64,000 bases of DNA from Pseudomonas graminis. Its GTDB lineage: Bacteria > Pseudomonadota > Gammaproteobacteria > Pseudomonadales > Pseudomonadaceae. The stretch is from the NCBI RefSeq assembly GCF_002093745.1, contig NZ_MTSB01000016.1, forward strand, positions 87,522-151,521, read 5' to 3'. Positions within the stretch are counted from its first letter, which is position 1. Each line of letters opens with the position of its first letter. The notes below the pieces were generated by a model. That model made no database searches, was not told the origin of the DNA, and worked only from the letters and a program-made list of their open reading frames with translations. A program made the position numbers and the translations under genes. Positions 9,656 to 18,256 of this stretch are shown piece by piece.

Positions 9656-11305
9656 ATGAGCCTGACGTCATTCGCTGAAACTCACAAGGTCACCAATCAG
9701 CCGCCACCGCTGGACGGTGTGAATCTCTACCGAATCGACCTGCCGCTTCAAGAGTGGAGTAAGCGTTTCGGTGCGGGCTGGGCGCAGTCGCGGATCGACG
9801 TTTATGGCGCGCTGGCGGGCGGGCCGCTGATGGCCGCGGGGTTTCTGGCGAATCAGAACAAGCCGGTGTTCGCCAGTCACGACCGCTATGGGCACCGCAT
9901 CGATCTGGTCGAGTTTCATCCGGCGTATCACCAGTTGATGAGCGCTGCCATCGAACACGGCATTCCGTCTTTGCCGTGGACCGAGCCTCAGCCTGGCGCC
10001 CATGTCGCACGCGCCGCCATGAGTTACCTGCACACGCAAGCCGAGGCTGGCAGCGGCTGTCCGCTGACCATGACTTTTGCCAGCGTTCCGGCATTGAAGC
10101 TGCAGCCGGATCTGGCCGATATCTGGCTGCCGAAGGTGCTGTCGACTCAATACGATCCGCGCAATGTGGGTATCGCGCACAAGGCTGGCGTGACCATTGG
10201 CATGGCGATGACTGAAAAACAGGGCGGCACCGACGTGCGGGCCAACACCACCCGAGCTTTCCCGACCGGCGCTGGAGGCCCTGGTCAGCCCTATGAGCTG
10301 GTGGGGCACAAGTGGTTCTGTTCCGCGCCGATGTGTGATGCGTTCCTGACCCTGGCGCAGACCGACAAAGGACTCAGCTGTTTTCTGCTGCCGCGCCATC
10401 GGCCTGACGACAGTCGCAACGAGCTCTACATTCAGCGGCTGAAAAACAAGCTTGGCAACTGGTCCAACGCCTCAAGTGAAGTGGAGTTTCGTGGCGCGCT
10501 GGCCTGGATGATCGGCGAGGAAGGGCGCGGTGTGCCCACCATCATTGAAATGGTCGCCATGACCCGCTTCGATTGCATGGTCGGCTCCAGCGCCCTGATG
10601 CGTCAGGCCTTGACGCAGGCCACGCACCATTGCGCGCACCGCGCGGTGGGAGGTCGATTGCTGGCCGAGCAACCGTTGATGCAGAACGTACTGGCTGACC
10701 TGGCGCTGGAAAGCGAAGCGGCACTGGCCCTTACGCTGCGCATGGGGCGTGCGCTGGACCGTCTGGATGACGATCCCGAAAAGCGTTTCGTCCGGCTGAT
10801 CACGGCGGTAGGCAAATACTGGATCTGCAAGCGCGCTCCGGCCATGATCAACGAAGCGGCCGAGTGTCTGGGCGGTGCGGGCTATGTCGAAGACAGCATT
10901 TTGCCTCGTCTGTACCGTGAAGCGCCGGTCAATTCGACGTGGGAAGGCTCTGGCGATGTGCAATGCCTGGACGTGCTGCGCACAGCGTCCAAAGAGCCCG
11001 GCGCGCTCGACGCGTTGTTCGATGAACTGGGCGACGGGCAGGGTGATCGTCATCTGGCATCACACATCGCCAGGCTTAAAGCTGCGTTTCAGGACACCGG
11101 CGACATTCAGTACCGCGCCCGGCAACTGACCGAAGACATCGCTGTCGCCGTGCAGGCCAAGCTGTTGCTGGAGGCAGGCAACGCGGCGGTCAGCGATGGT
11201 TTTATTGCCGGTCGACTGGCGTCCGGCGGGCGGGTCTATGGCGCCTTGCCACGAGGTGTTGAGGTAGAAACATTGCTGCGAAGGGCCTCGCCACAGGTGG
11301 CATGA
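9656..11305 (+). CDS. AidB-like acyl-CoA dehydrogenase
   Basis: A flavoprotein of 549 residues of the AidB branch of acyl-CoA dehydrogenases, a family induced in E. coli by alkylation stress and able to bind DNA. The FAD-binding middle domain shows GMAMTEKQGGTDVRANTT, and the C-terminal part has the AECLGGAGYVED and STWEGSGDVQCLDVLR stretches characteristic of AidB. Length matches AidB (about 540). The ATG at 9656 follows an AGGAG at good spacing, whereas the upstream ATG at 9626 does not. The physiological substrate is unknown. The gene follows the kinase after 138 bp that hold two small hairpins without T-runs. Confidence 0.85.
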   Translation: MSLTSFAETHKVTNQPPPLDGVNLYRIDLPLQEWSKRFGAGWAQSRIDVYGALAGGPLMAAGFLANQNKPVFASHDRYGHRIDLVEFHPAYHQLMSAAIEHGIPSLPWTEPQPGAHVARAAMSYLHTQAEAGSGCPLTMTFASVPALKLQPDLADIWLPKVLSTQYDPRNVGIAHKAGVTIGMAMTEKQGGTDVRANTTRAFPTGAGGPGQPYELVGHKWFCSAPMCDAFLTLAQTDKGLSCFLLPRHRPDDSRNELYIQRLKNKLGNWSNASSEVEFRGALAWMIGEEGRGVPTIIEMVAMTRFDCMVGSSALMRQALTQATHHCAHRAVGGRLLAEQPLMQNVLADLALESEAALALTLRMGRALDRLDDDPEKRFVRLITAVGKYWICKRAPAMINEAAECLGGAGYVEDSILPRLYREAPVNSTWEGSGDVQCLDVLRTASKEPGALDALFDELGDGQGDRHLASHIARLKAAFQDTGDIQYRARQLTEDIAVAVQAKLLLEAGNAAVSDGFIAGRLASGGRVYGALPRGVEVETLLRRASPQVA

Positions 11306-11357
11306 GCACGCGAACCCGTTACGATGCACGACTGCAAGATCAGACAGGACATGAATC

Positions 11358-12821
11358 GTGACCCAAGCCTTTGTTGTCGTAGACACCGCCGAGCAAGCCG
11401 TCGAGCGGCTTGCCGAGTTGCATGAGCGCGCCACCAGTGCGTTGAGTCAGGCGCTCAAACGTTATTTGAAAGACCGCGTCGAGCCCACTGCCGAAGAACG
11501 TGCGCAGTTCAACTACCCGGAGCTGCGCCTGGTCTACAAGTGCCACGGTGAAGTGCCGCTGACGACCCGCGCTTACGCCAAAGTCCAGTTGCCCGGCACT
11601 TACAGCGTTACCGTCACGCAACCCAAAGCATTCAAAAAGTACCTGCTGGAGCAACTGGGCCCGCTGATGAGCGATTTCACCGTGACGGTCGAAGTCGGCA
11701 TGAGCGAGCAGAGCATTCCTTACCCTTACGTGGTCGAGCAGGGCGATGAGCTGGCGGGCACCGGCGTAACCGCTGCGGCGCTGGCGCGGGTGTTTCCGAG
11801 CACCGACCTGTCGGCCGCAACCGACGGCATCGCCGACGGCCTTTACGACTGGGCCAACGTCGATCCGTTGCCTCTGGCGCTGTTCGACGCCGCGCGGGTG
11901 GATTTCTCGCTGCGCCGTCTGGTGCATTACACCGGCAGCGACTGGCGCCATGTTCAGCCGTGGATTCTGCTGACCAACTACCACCGTTATGTTGACCAGT
12001 TCATTCTGCATGGCCTGGAAAAACTGCGCGAAGACCCGCGTTTCGTGCGCATGGTTCTGCCGGGCAACGTGGTCGTCGACAAGAGCATGGGCGTTGATGA
12101 AGCCCAGGCGATTGTTGCCAGCGTGGTCTGGCACCGCTATCAGATGCCGGCTTACCACCTGATCGCCGAAGACGGTCACGGCGTGACGCTGGTGAACATC
12201 GGCGTCGGCCCGTCCAATGCCAAGAACATCACCGACCACCTGGCGGTGCTGCGCCCGCATTGCTGGCTGATGATCGGTCACTGCGGCGGCCTGCGTCAGT
12301 CGCAGACCATTGGCGATTACGTGCTGGCTCACGCCTACATGCGTCGCGACGGGATTCTGGACCGTGTGCTGCCGCCACACATCCCGATTCCGGCCCTGGC
12401 CGAGGTGCAACTGGCGTTGCAGGAGTCTGCCGCGCAGATTACCGGCGAACGTGGCGAAGAGCTCAAGAAGCGCCTGCGCACCGGCACCGTGCTGACGTAT
12501 GACGACCGTAACTGGGAATTGCGCTGGGCGCAGGAAAGGCCGTTGATCAACCTGTCCCGTGCTGTGGCGGTGGACATGGAAAGCGGCACCATCGCCGCCC
12601 AGGGTTATCGCCTGCGGGTGCCTTACGGCACGCTGCTCTGTGTTTCCGACAAGCCGTTGCACAGCGAGATCAAGTTGCCGGGGTCGGCCAACGCGTTCTA
12701 TGAGCGTGCGGTCAGCCAGCACTTGAAGATCGGCATCGCCGCACTGGACCTGATGCGCACTCAGCTCAATTCGCTGCACTCGCGCAAACTGCGCAGCTTC
12801 GACGAGCCGCCATTTCGTTGA
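11358..12821 (+). CDS. amn: AMP nucleosidase
   Basis: A 487-residue enzyme that hydrolyses AMP to adenine and ribose-5-phosphate, important for AMP pool control. It has the N-terminal AMP-nucleosidase domain followed by the phosphorylase-like catalytic domain with [23 protein letters not shown] split over about residues 310-330 and [16 protein letters not shown] near 400. Length agrees with E. coli Amn (484). It is monocistronic and followed by a strong terminator. The same gene occurs in the same neighbourhood in P. aeruginosa. Confidence 0.96.
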   Translation: MTQAFVVVDTAEQAVERLAELHERATSALSQALKRYLKDRVEPTAEERAQFNYPELRLVYKCHGEVPLTTRAYAKVQLPGTYSVTVTQPKAFKKYLLEQLGPLMSDFTVTVEVGMSEQSIPYPYVVEQGDELAGTGVTAAALARVFPSTDLSAATDGIADGLYDWANVDPLPLALFDAARVDFSLRRLVHYTGSDWRHVQPWILLTNYHRYVDQFILHGLEKLREDPRFVRMVLPGNVVVDKSMGVDEAQAIVASVVWHRYQMPAYHLIAEDGHGVTLVNIGVGPSNAKNITDHLAVLRPHCWLMIGHCGGLRQSQTIGDYVLAHAYMRRDGILDRVLPPHIPIPALAEVQLALQESAAQITGERGEELKKRLRTGTVLTYDDRNWELRWAQERPLINLSRAVAVDMESGTIAAQGYRLRVPYGTLLCVSDKPLHSEIKLPGSANAFYERAVSQHLKIGIAALDLMRTQLNSLHSRKLRSFDEPPFR

Positions 12822-12850
12822 TGGCCGCTCGTTAAGAGGTTGGTATTTGC

Positions 12851-12885
12851 AGAAAGGGCCACTAAAGTGGCCCTTTCTGTTTTCC
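12851..12885 (+). terminator. Intrinsic terminator of amn
   Basis: A 12-bp perfect stem (12851-12862 with 12867-12878), loop TAAA, is followed by GTTTT. It lies 30 bp beyond the amn stop codon and just before rluE. Confidence 0.85.
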
Positions 12886-12900
12886 GATTGCCCCATTCCC

Positions 12901-13533
12901 ATGTCCCGCACTCAACGCCCTGTTTCCCGACGCGCAGCCCCCGGCTCTGCGAATACTGCACGCCGTGTCGCCAAAGCGCCGCCCGCCGAGCCGAAGCTGA
13001 TCCTGTTCAACAAACCTTTCGACGTGCTGACTCAGTTCAGCGACGAAGGCGGGCGGGCCACGCTCAAGGACTTCATCGACATTCCCGGTATCTATCCCGC
13101 AGGGCGGCTGGACCGTGACAGCGAGGGCTTGCTGTTGTTGACCAACGACGGCCAGTTGCAGGCGCGTATTGCCGATCCGAAACACAAACTGGCCAAGACC
13201 TACTGGGTGCAAGTCGAGGGTGAGCCGACTGAAGCGCAACTGCAGCAGTTGCGCGACGGCGTCCAGCTCAACGACGGCCCGACCTTGCCTGCCGAAGCGC
13301 GACAGCTCGAAGAGCCGCAGCTTTGGCCACGCAACCCGCCGGTGCGCTTTCGCAAAAGCGTGCCGACCTGTTGGCTGGAACTGGTGATCAAGGAAGGCCG
13401 GAATCGACAGGTAAGGCGCATGACCGCCGCCGTCGGGCTGCCCACCTTGCGGCTGGTGCGAGTCCGGATTGGCGACTGGACGCTTGACGGGCTGGATCAG
13501 GGCCAATATCGGGAAGTCGCCGCAAAGCTGTGA
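12901..13533 (+). CDS. rluE: 23S rRNA pseudouridine(2457) synthase RluE
   Basis: A RsuA-family pseudouridine synthase of 210 residues. The catalytic aspartate is D71 in [18 protein letters not shown], and the nucleotide-binding [16 protein letters not shown] motif is near residue 165. There is no N-terminal S4 domain, only a basic Arg/Pro-rich leader, which fits RluE rather than RsuA, RluB or RluF. The ATG at 12901 is chosen because the longer in-frame start at 12847 would lie within the amn terminator. It converges with the Lrp-family regulator, with 1 bp between the ends. Confidence 0.92.
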   Translation: MSRTQRPVSRRAAPGSANTARRVAKAPPAEPKLILFNKPFDVLTQFSDEGGRATLKDFIDIPGIYPAGRLDRDSEGLLLLTNDGQLQARIADPKHKLAKTYWVQVEGEPTEAQLQQLRDGVQLNDGPTLPAEARQLEEPQLWPRNPPVRFRKSVPTCWLELVIKEGRNRQVRRMTAAVGLPTLRLVRVRIGDWTLDGLDQGQYREVAAKL

Positions 13534-13534
13534 A

Positions 13535-14014
13535 TCAGCTGCGCAAGTGGGTCAGCGGCATTTCGGTGCTGGCCAGTACCTGGTTGAGCACGAAGCTCGA
13601 CTTGACGCTGGTCACGCCTTCGATGCGCGTCAGATGGCCCAGCAGCAGTTTCTGATAGTGATCCATGTCCGGTACCACCACCTTCAACTGGTAATCCGCA
13701 TCCATGCCGGTCACCAGGCTGCACTCAAGGACCTGCGGCAGGTTGCGAATGTGCTGCTCGAAATTCTCGAAACGCTCTGGCGTATGGCGGTCCATGCCGA
13801 TCAATACGTAGGCGGTCAGGTTCAGGCCAAGTTTTTTGCGATCCAGCAGGGCAACCTGACGCACGATGTAACCGTCGTCTTCCAGCTGTTTGACCCGACG
13901 CGAGCACGGCGAAGGGGAAAGACCAATGCGTTCGGCCAATTCCTGATTGGAAATGCGTGCGTCCCGTTGCAGTTCCGCCAAAATGCTCAGGTCATATCTG
14001 TCGAGCTTGCTCAC
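13535..14014 (-). CDS. Lrp/AsnC-family transcriptional regulator
   Basis: A 159-residue regulator with an N-terminal winged HTH (LDRYDLSILAELQRDARISNQELAERIGLSPSPCSRRVKQL) and a C-terminal RAM ligand-binding domain (about residues 65-150, with the MDADYQLKVVVPD segment). Such proteins form octamers and respond to amino acids. The target is not evident: the upstream plus-strand neighbours are a candidate RNA and a glutamine-rich protein gene. Confidence 0.93.
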   Translation of the reverse strand: MSKLDRYDLSILAELQRDARISNQELAERIGLSPSPCSRRVKQLEDDGYIVRQVALLDRKKLGLNLTAYVLIGMDRHTPERFENFEQHIRNLPQVLECSLVTGMDADYQLKVVVPDMDHYQKLLLGHLTRIEGVTSVKSSFVLNQVLASTEMPLTHLRS

Positions 14015-14109
14015 GGTGCATCCCTTTATGAGTTGAATTGCGCTGGATTATTCATCTGAAGTCAAAAATTGCGCAAGTGATGTTTTAATCGGCAATATTA
14101 GCAATCTTC

Positions 14110-14330
14110 CGCCACCGCCTCAGGCCTATTCTTTTAAGCGTAATCACTGCCCGGACATAGCGTCCAGCGCGACCCGCCCAATCAGGCCGGTCGCGGCCTC
14201 CCACCCGACAGGGTGTGACAGGCCCCCGGGCTGCATACTGTCCAGAAGACGGCATGAGGTGAGCCAACGTCAAAAGCGTTGCGCAGGACGACGAAATATC
14301 TCAAGGGGACCGTCTGGTCCCCTTTTCTTT
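14110..14330 (+). ncRNA. Candidate small RNA ending in an orphan terminator
   Basis: Between the minus-strand regulator and the plus-strand glutamine-rich protein gene lies a strong plus-strand terminator at 14303-14330 with no plus-strand gene in front of it. The roughly 190 bases before it are GC-rich and carry several short hairpins: GGAC/GTCC near 14151-14165, CACCC/GGGTG near 14203-14216, and AACG/CGTT near 14268-14281. There is no ORF of significance. This is the layout of an intergenic sRNA. The 5' end is unknown (a TATTCT-like -10 is near 14127). I do not recognise it as RsmX/Y/Z, 6S, SRP RNA or RgsA. Confidence 0.5.
14303..14330 (+). terminator. Strong intrinsic terminator upstream of the Q-rich protein gene
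   Basis: The arms AAGGGGACC (14303-14311) and GGTCCCCTT (14316-14324) with a 4-base loop are followed by TTCTTT. It points rightward and has no protein-coding gene behind it. Confidence 0.85.
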
Positions 14331-14409
14331 GTCTGCTGATAAAGTGCGCAGAACGGCGCTACGCTTCAACAGTCTTAATAACGTCTACCCGCGTCCTAGT
14401 GAGGAAAGC

Positions 14410-15525
14410 ATGAAATCTGGCATCTGGCAGTTGGCGGGTGTAAGTCTGTTGTGTCTGAGCATCAGTGCCCAGGCATTGGCCGACGAACGTGATGAGTCTC
14501 GGCAGAACCAGCTGTATGGCAGCCCCGCTGAAAATGGGCAACAGCGCCAGCAGCAACAACAACAGCAACAGCTTCGTCAGGAGCAGAACAACCAACAGCG
14601 CCAGATTCAGCAACAGCAGAATCAGCAGCGTCAGGTCGAGCGTCAGCAGCAACAGCAGATCAACCAGCAGCAGCTCAATCAACAGCGCCAGATCCAGCAG
14701 CAACAGCTTCAGCAGCGCAATGTCGAACGCCAGCAGCAACAGCAGATCGACCAGCAGCAGCGTGACCAGCAACGTCAGATTCAGCAGCAGCAAAATCAGC
14801 AGCGTCAGCAGTTGCGCCAGAACCAGGATAACCTGCCGATCCAGAGCGGTCCCAAAGAAGTCTGGCAAAGCCAGCCGCCGCGCCAGGGCTACTATCAGGA
14901 CATCCCGCGCGGCAATAACCGCAATTGGCAGGCCGGTCGGCCCAATGATCGCTGGGAAGGTCGCCCGGACGGGCGCGGCAACGGCTGGGGGCCTGGCCCG
15001 CAATATCGCCCCGGCTATGCGATAGATCGCGTCCCGGGCGGTTACTCGCGCATTCCGTACCGAGGGCAGGACTACTTCTATTCGCAAGGCTACTGGTATC
15101 GCCCGCAAGGTCCGCGTTATGTCGTGGTGACGCCGCCTTACGGTGTGCGTGTGCGCAGCCTGCCGTCTTATTCGCAGGAGGTGTGGATCGGCAGCAGCCT
15201 GCTGTTTCTGGCTGCGGGCACGTATTACGCGTATCAGCCTGATACGCAGGATTACGTGGTGGTCAATCCGCCGCAGAACGAAGCGACGTATCAGCAGGCC
15301 CCGGCCCAACCGCAAAGCAATGGCTACGATCCGGTGGCCTACCCGGAAAATGGCCAGAGCCCGCAACAGGTCGAGCTGGATCATTACCAATGCTACCGCT
15401 GGGCCGCCGAGCAGAGCGGCTTCGATCCGGCCAATGTCACCGGTCAGCCACCGCCTGACGTCGTGGATCTGTACCGTCGCTCGATGGGCGCGTGTCTGGC
15501 AGGGCGCGGTTACAGCGTCAATTGA
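14410..15525 (+). CDS. Exported glutamine-rich DUF6515-type protein
   Basis: A 371-residue protein with a Sec signal peptide (MKSGIWQLAGVSLLCLSISAQALA). A low-complexity Gln/Arg/Asn region (about residues 43-142) follows, in which blocks of 4-9 glutamines alternate with QRQIQQQQ-like units. Then come a Gly/Arg/Pro-rich linker and a C-terminal domain with PRYVVVTPPYGVRVRSLP, a hydrophobic stretch and YYAYQPDTQDYVVVNPP, which I match to DUF6515. The last 60 residues contain two cysteines and may be a separate small domain. The start at 14410 is preceded by GAGGAA and begins the signal peptide. It is probably periplasmic or surface exposed, with unknown function. Confidence 0.85.
   Translation: MKSGIWQLAGVSLLCLSISAQALADERDESRQNQLYGSPAENGQQRQQQQQQQQLRQEQNNQQRQIQQQQNQQRQVERQQQQQINQQQLNQQRQIQQQQLQQRNVERQQQQQIDQQQRDQQRQIQQQQNQQRQQLRQNQDNLPIQSGPKEVWQSQPPRQGYYQDIPRGNNRNWQAGRPNDRWEGRPDGRGNGWGPGPQYRPGYAIDRVPGGYSRIPYRGQDYFYSQGYWYRPQGPRYVVVTPPYGVRVRSLPSYSQEVWIGSSLLFLAAGTYYAYQPDTQDYVVVNPPQNEATYQQAPAQPQSNGYDPVAYPENGQSPQQVELDHYQCYRWAAEQSGFDPANVTGQPPPDVVDLYRRSMGACLAGRGYSVN
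14538..14826 (+). repeat. CAG/CAA-rich coding repeat (polyglutamine tract)
   Basis: About 290 bases inside the DUF6515-type gene consist almost only of CAG, CAA, CGT/CGC and AAC/ATC codons, with imperfect units of about 60-90 bases. Two strong matches are the segments around 14634-14690 and 14725-14760. Such tracts can change length by slippage or recombination. Confidence 0.8.
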
Positions 15526-15531
15526 GGCGGG

Positions 15532-16425
15532 TCAGGCGTTACTGTTTTTGACGACTTCCTGAGGGTCGGCGTGTACCAGCACCTCGGCTTTCGGGAACTG
15601 CTCGTGAATGGCGTCGGCGACCTTGTCACACAGCGCGTGGGCCACTGACAGTGTCAAGGTCCCCGGCAACTCCAAGTGCAACTGCACGAACCAGTGATTA
15701 CCGGAAATCCGCGTGCGCAGATCGTGCGCCCCCAGTACGCCCGGCACACTGCAGGCCAGCTCCAGCATGCGAGTGCTGACATCCGCCGGCAATTCCTCGT
15801 CCATCAGCACGGATACAGTCTCACGGGCGATTTGCAGGGCGCTCCACAGAATGTACAGCGCGATGCCCAGACCGAAGTAGGCGTCCAGCTGCTGCCAGCC
15901 GAAATACGCCAGGGTCAGCGCCACCAGAATGCTGGCGTTGAGCAGCAGGTCGGAGCGGTAGTGCAGCGAGTCGGCACGAATCGCCGCCGACCCCGTTGCC
16001 TTGATGACCCGATATTGCAGGGTGAGCAGGGCCAGCGTCAGCGCGATGGAAATCACCATCACCACCATGCCCAGCAGCGGCGCGCCCAGTGGTTCCGGAT
16101 TCTGGATACGCTCGATGGCCTGCACCGCGATCAGCACGCCACTGACGGTGATGAACAGCGCCTGTGCCATGCCTGACAGGGCTTCCGCCTTGCCATGACC
16201 GTAGCGATGATCGTCATCGGCAGGGCGTAGCGCGTAATGCACCGCGAGCAGATTGAGGAACGACGCTGCGCCATCGAGCAGCGAGTCGGTCAGCCCGGCC
16301 AGCAGGCTCACCGAGCCACTCAGCCACCAGGCAACCCCTTTGGCCAGAATCAGCGTCACGGCAACCGCCAGCGAGGCCCGTGTCGCCAGACGCAGCAGTC
16401 GGGAATGTTCGGCAGTGGTGCTCAT
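15532..16425 (-). CDS. Cation diffusion facilitator (FieF/YiiP type)
   Basis: A 297-residue inner-membrane exporter of divalent metals (Zn, Fe or Cd by family). Six membrane helices are predicted in the first 210 residues. The helix II metal site DSLLD, the HRYGHGKAE loop and a helix V region (IRADSLHYRSDLLLN) with a second DxxxD are present. A cytoplasmic C-terminal domain with histidines follows. It lies immediately beyond the DUF6515-type gene, convergent with it. Substrate specificity cannot be set from sequence alone. Confidence 0.92.
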   Translation of the reverse strand: MSTTAEHSRLLRLATRASLAVAVTLILAKGVAWWLSGSVSLLAGLTDSLLDGAASFLNLLAVHYALRPADDDHRYGHGKAEALSGMAQALFITVSGVLIAVQAIERIQNPEPLGAPLLGMVVMVISIALTLALLTLQYRVIKATGSAAIRADSLHYRSDLLLNASILVALTLAYFGWQQLDAYFGLGIALYILWSALQIARETVSVLMDEELPADVSTRMLELACSVPGVLGAHDLRTRISGNHWFVQLHLELPGTLTLSVAHALCDKVADAIHEQFPKAEVLVHADPQEVVKNSNA

Positions 16426-16451
16426 GACGCGTTTCCTTGGACCGTATGGGA

Positions 16452-16871
16452 TCAGGCGGCCGGGATCAGACCCAGTGTGGCCAGTTGCTCCACGCTGCCT
16501 TTGTGCTGAATCAGACGCGGGTCGTTCAGCGGCAGGGACCGGCCCAGTTCGGTTTCGATAATGGCTTGCAGCTTGATGTTGTCGACACTGCCGTCAGCCT
16601 TGAGGGCTTTTTGCAGCTTCTGCGGATCGATCTGCGCATGCTCGCCAGGCCCGTAATAAATCGCACCCGTCGCGAAGTCCACCGCGAACGCGATCACACC
16701 AGGAACGATGTAGAACAACAGCGCAAACGCATCCAGCGCCGCAATGGCCGGATCAACCTTGCCATCAATCTGACCACGGCGGTCGGGATAGAAAATACTG
16801 CCGCAGGCAGAAATCTGAGTCAGCAACGTGGCGACCAGAACGCCACCGATCAAACGAGAAGGAATGCGCAT
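16452..16871 (-). CDS. Small predicted lipoprotein
   Basis: A 139-residue protein with a lipoprotein signal (MRIPSRLIGGVLVATLLTQISAC; lipobox ISAC). A YPDRRGQIDG segment and one hydrophobic helix (ALLFYIVPGVIAFAVDFATG) follow. The ATG at 16871 has AGGAG 8 bases upstream, so the in-frame ATG at 16898 is not used. Homologues sit next to the cation exporter in other pseudomonads and are sometimes mislabelled as polyribonucleotide nucleotidyltransferase. There is no sign of such activity here. Confidence 0.85.
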   Translation of the reverse strand: MRIPSRLIGGVLVATLLTQISACGSIFYPDRRGQIDGKVDPAIAALDAFALLFYIVPGVIAFAVDFATGAIYYGPGEHAQIDPQKLQKALKADGSVDNIKLQAIIETELGRSLPLNDPRLIQHKGSVEQLATLGLIPAA

Positions 16872-17034
16872 GGAAAGCTCCTGAGATGAAGAAGGCAACT
16901 ATACAAGGCAATGGCTGCAAGGCTAAGACTATTGAGTGACGGGAGTGGTTCTGCGGTGGAGCGTCAGGAGGTCAAGGCGACTGCGACGGCTGCGCAGCGG
17001 CTCTGAAAAAGGTAGAAGACAGCTCGGTATTGAA

Positions 17035-17808
17035 TCAAGTCTGTGTGTGCCCAGCGATGTTTTCCGGATCAGCGGCTGGATAAGCACTTTTGGAAAGGCT
17101 GTTCGACACGTTCTGCTCATTCGTTATTGCCGGTAGGCTCTCTGCATGCGCTGGCGCCGGTGAGTCTCGCCAGTTCACCCAGTCTCCGAGCGTGGCAGGC
17201 ACTCGATCATGGGTCTTTATCCACTCATGTAATCCAGGCTCGATCCACTTGATGACTTCCGATATGTCCCTATGCAGTTCATAGAGCGGTTGCCACAAAA
17301 GCGGCTCATGGTGGAAGCATCGGTTCCGCAGGTCTCGCCCCTTGTTCAGGCGCGTGCGGATGTTATCGGGTTGTCGCATGCTCTTAGGGCAGAAATAGAA
17401 AACCCGCATGAGCGGTTTTGACAGGTTGGTGATGGTTGCCCGGTTGAATAGAGACGTCCAGAAACCAAAGCTGAGCTCCGCTACTATGTTGTCAGGGGTA
17501 AGCTCGATTTTTCGATTACGAAGCTCTTCTTTGGCCTCTGAAATTTTGTTATAGAGTTTCTGGAAATGTGCATTGCCGGTGCCATTCCATTCTTCATACC
17601 AGTCATTCCGGCCATACTCCAAGGCCATTTCTTTCTGAATTCCGTTGCGCACGGCTACCTCAAGAACATGAAAAACTGAAACGAGAGACTCTGCAATTTT
17701 CATGTTGTGGACGTAAGCCTCTGCGGCTCGGTCCTTGTTTCGGTTGCCCTTCAGGTAGCGGGACATCCTTGGCGTAGAAAGCTTCGCCTCCAGCGTTTGC
17801 CAAACCAT
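17035..17808 (-). CDS. Abi-like HEPN-domain protein (putative abortive infection RNase)
   Basis: A 257-residue protein of the Abi-like type (Pfam Abi_2-related; LSTPRMSRYLKGNRNKDRA opening). The HEPN RNase motif RX4-6H appears as RNRCFH (R161-H166) within KGRDLRNRCFHHEP. Upstream helices contain the EVAVRNGIQ stretch common to the family. Related proteins block phage growth by RNA cleavage or nucleotide transfer, and that role is inferred here. No antitoxin partner is seen next to it. Codon use and GC are lower than the neighbours, and the gene sits beside gene debris, which suggests transfer. Confidence 0.75.
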   Translation of the reverse strand: MVWQTLEAKLSTPRMSRYLKGNRNKDRAAEAYVHNMKIAESLVSVFHVLEVAVRNGIQKEMALEYGRNDWYEEWNGTGNAHFQKLYNKISEAKEELRNRKIELTPDNIVAELSFGFWTSLFNRATITNLSKPLMRVFYFCPKSMRQPDNIRTRLNKGRDLRNRCFHHEPLLWQPLYELHRDISEVIKWIEPGLHEWIKTHDRVPATLGDWVNWRDSPAPAHAESLPAITNEQNVSNSLSKSAYPAADPENIAGHTQT

Positions 17809-18181
17809 AGCGATTCACTGCTCCTGGGTGTCTAAATGGCCGGTCTTCATTCCTTGGGCCAAAACCGAAAGGGTACACGTCAATGATTTCTCGTAGAAGC
17901 TCATAGCTGTATCGGGATGCCTTTAATACAAATCATCGAGGCGCGGTAGCGGGAAAACGAAGTGCTCCCTGTTTTGGCGTCTGCTGAAATGGGTAGCAGC
18001 CTGAGGTGATCGGCTCGCTCACGAGAGGTCGGTCAGGCGCTTTCAAACCCTGTCTTGGGAGTTGACGTCGCCTCGTAGTGTGGTAGATTCACTTCGCTGC
18101 CCTGGAAGCTCCACTCCCGTGCTACAAGAAACGGTGATGAGGCCAGGTTAAGTTGTGGCCCCGCTTGCGGGGCCTCCTCGT
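17809..18181. other. Accessory intergenic debris upstream of the Abi gene
   Basis: No intact gene is found here. On the minus strand a short coding-like stretch (about 17770-17905) reads YELLREIIDVYPFGFGPR and NEDRPFRHPGAVNRYG before running out of frame into the Abi gene, which suggests the remains of another protein. A GC-rich hairpin (GGCCCCGC at 18157-18164 with GCGGGGCC at 18167-18174) ends the block but lacks a T-run. Confidence 0.45.
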
Positions 18182-18256
18182 TTATGGATTTTGGTAACGG
18201 CACGTATCGTTTTCCAAAGGCCAGCACCCAGTCCCCCGCGTTTCGATAGATGTCAT
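18182..18256 (-). CDS. 24-codon ORF overlapping the kptA remnant stop
   Basis: An ATG at 18256 overlaps the TAA of the kptA-like reading frame (TAATG arrangement) and opens a 24-codon frame, MTSIETRGTGCWPLENDTCR plus four more residues. It contains two cysteines and ends before the GC-rich hairpin. The coupling looks deliberate, but the peptide is too short to judge and may be chance. Confidence 0.25.
   Translation of the reverse strand: MTSIETRGTGCWPLENDTCRYQNP

Noticed and set aside
11340..12911. 523-codon minus-strand frame
   Set aside because: Antisense shadow of amn; no ribosome-binding site or recognisable family.
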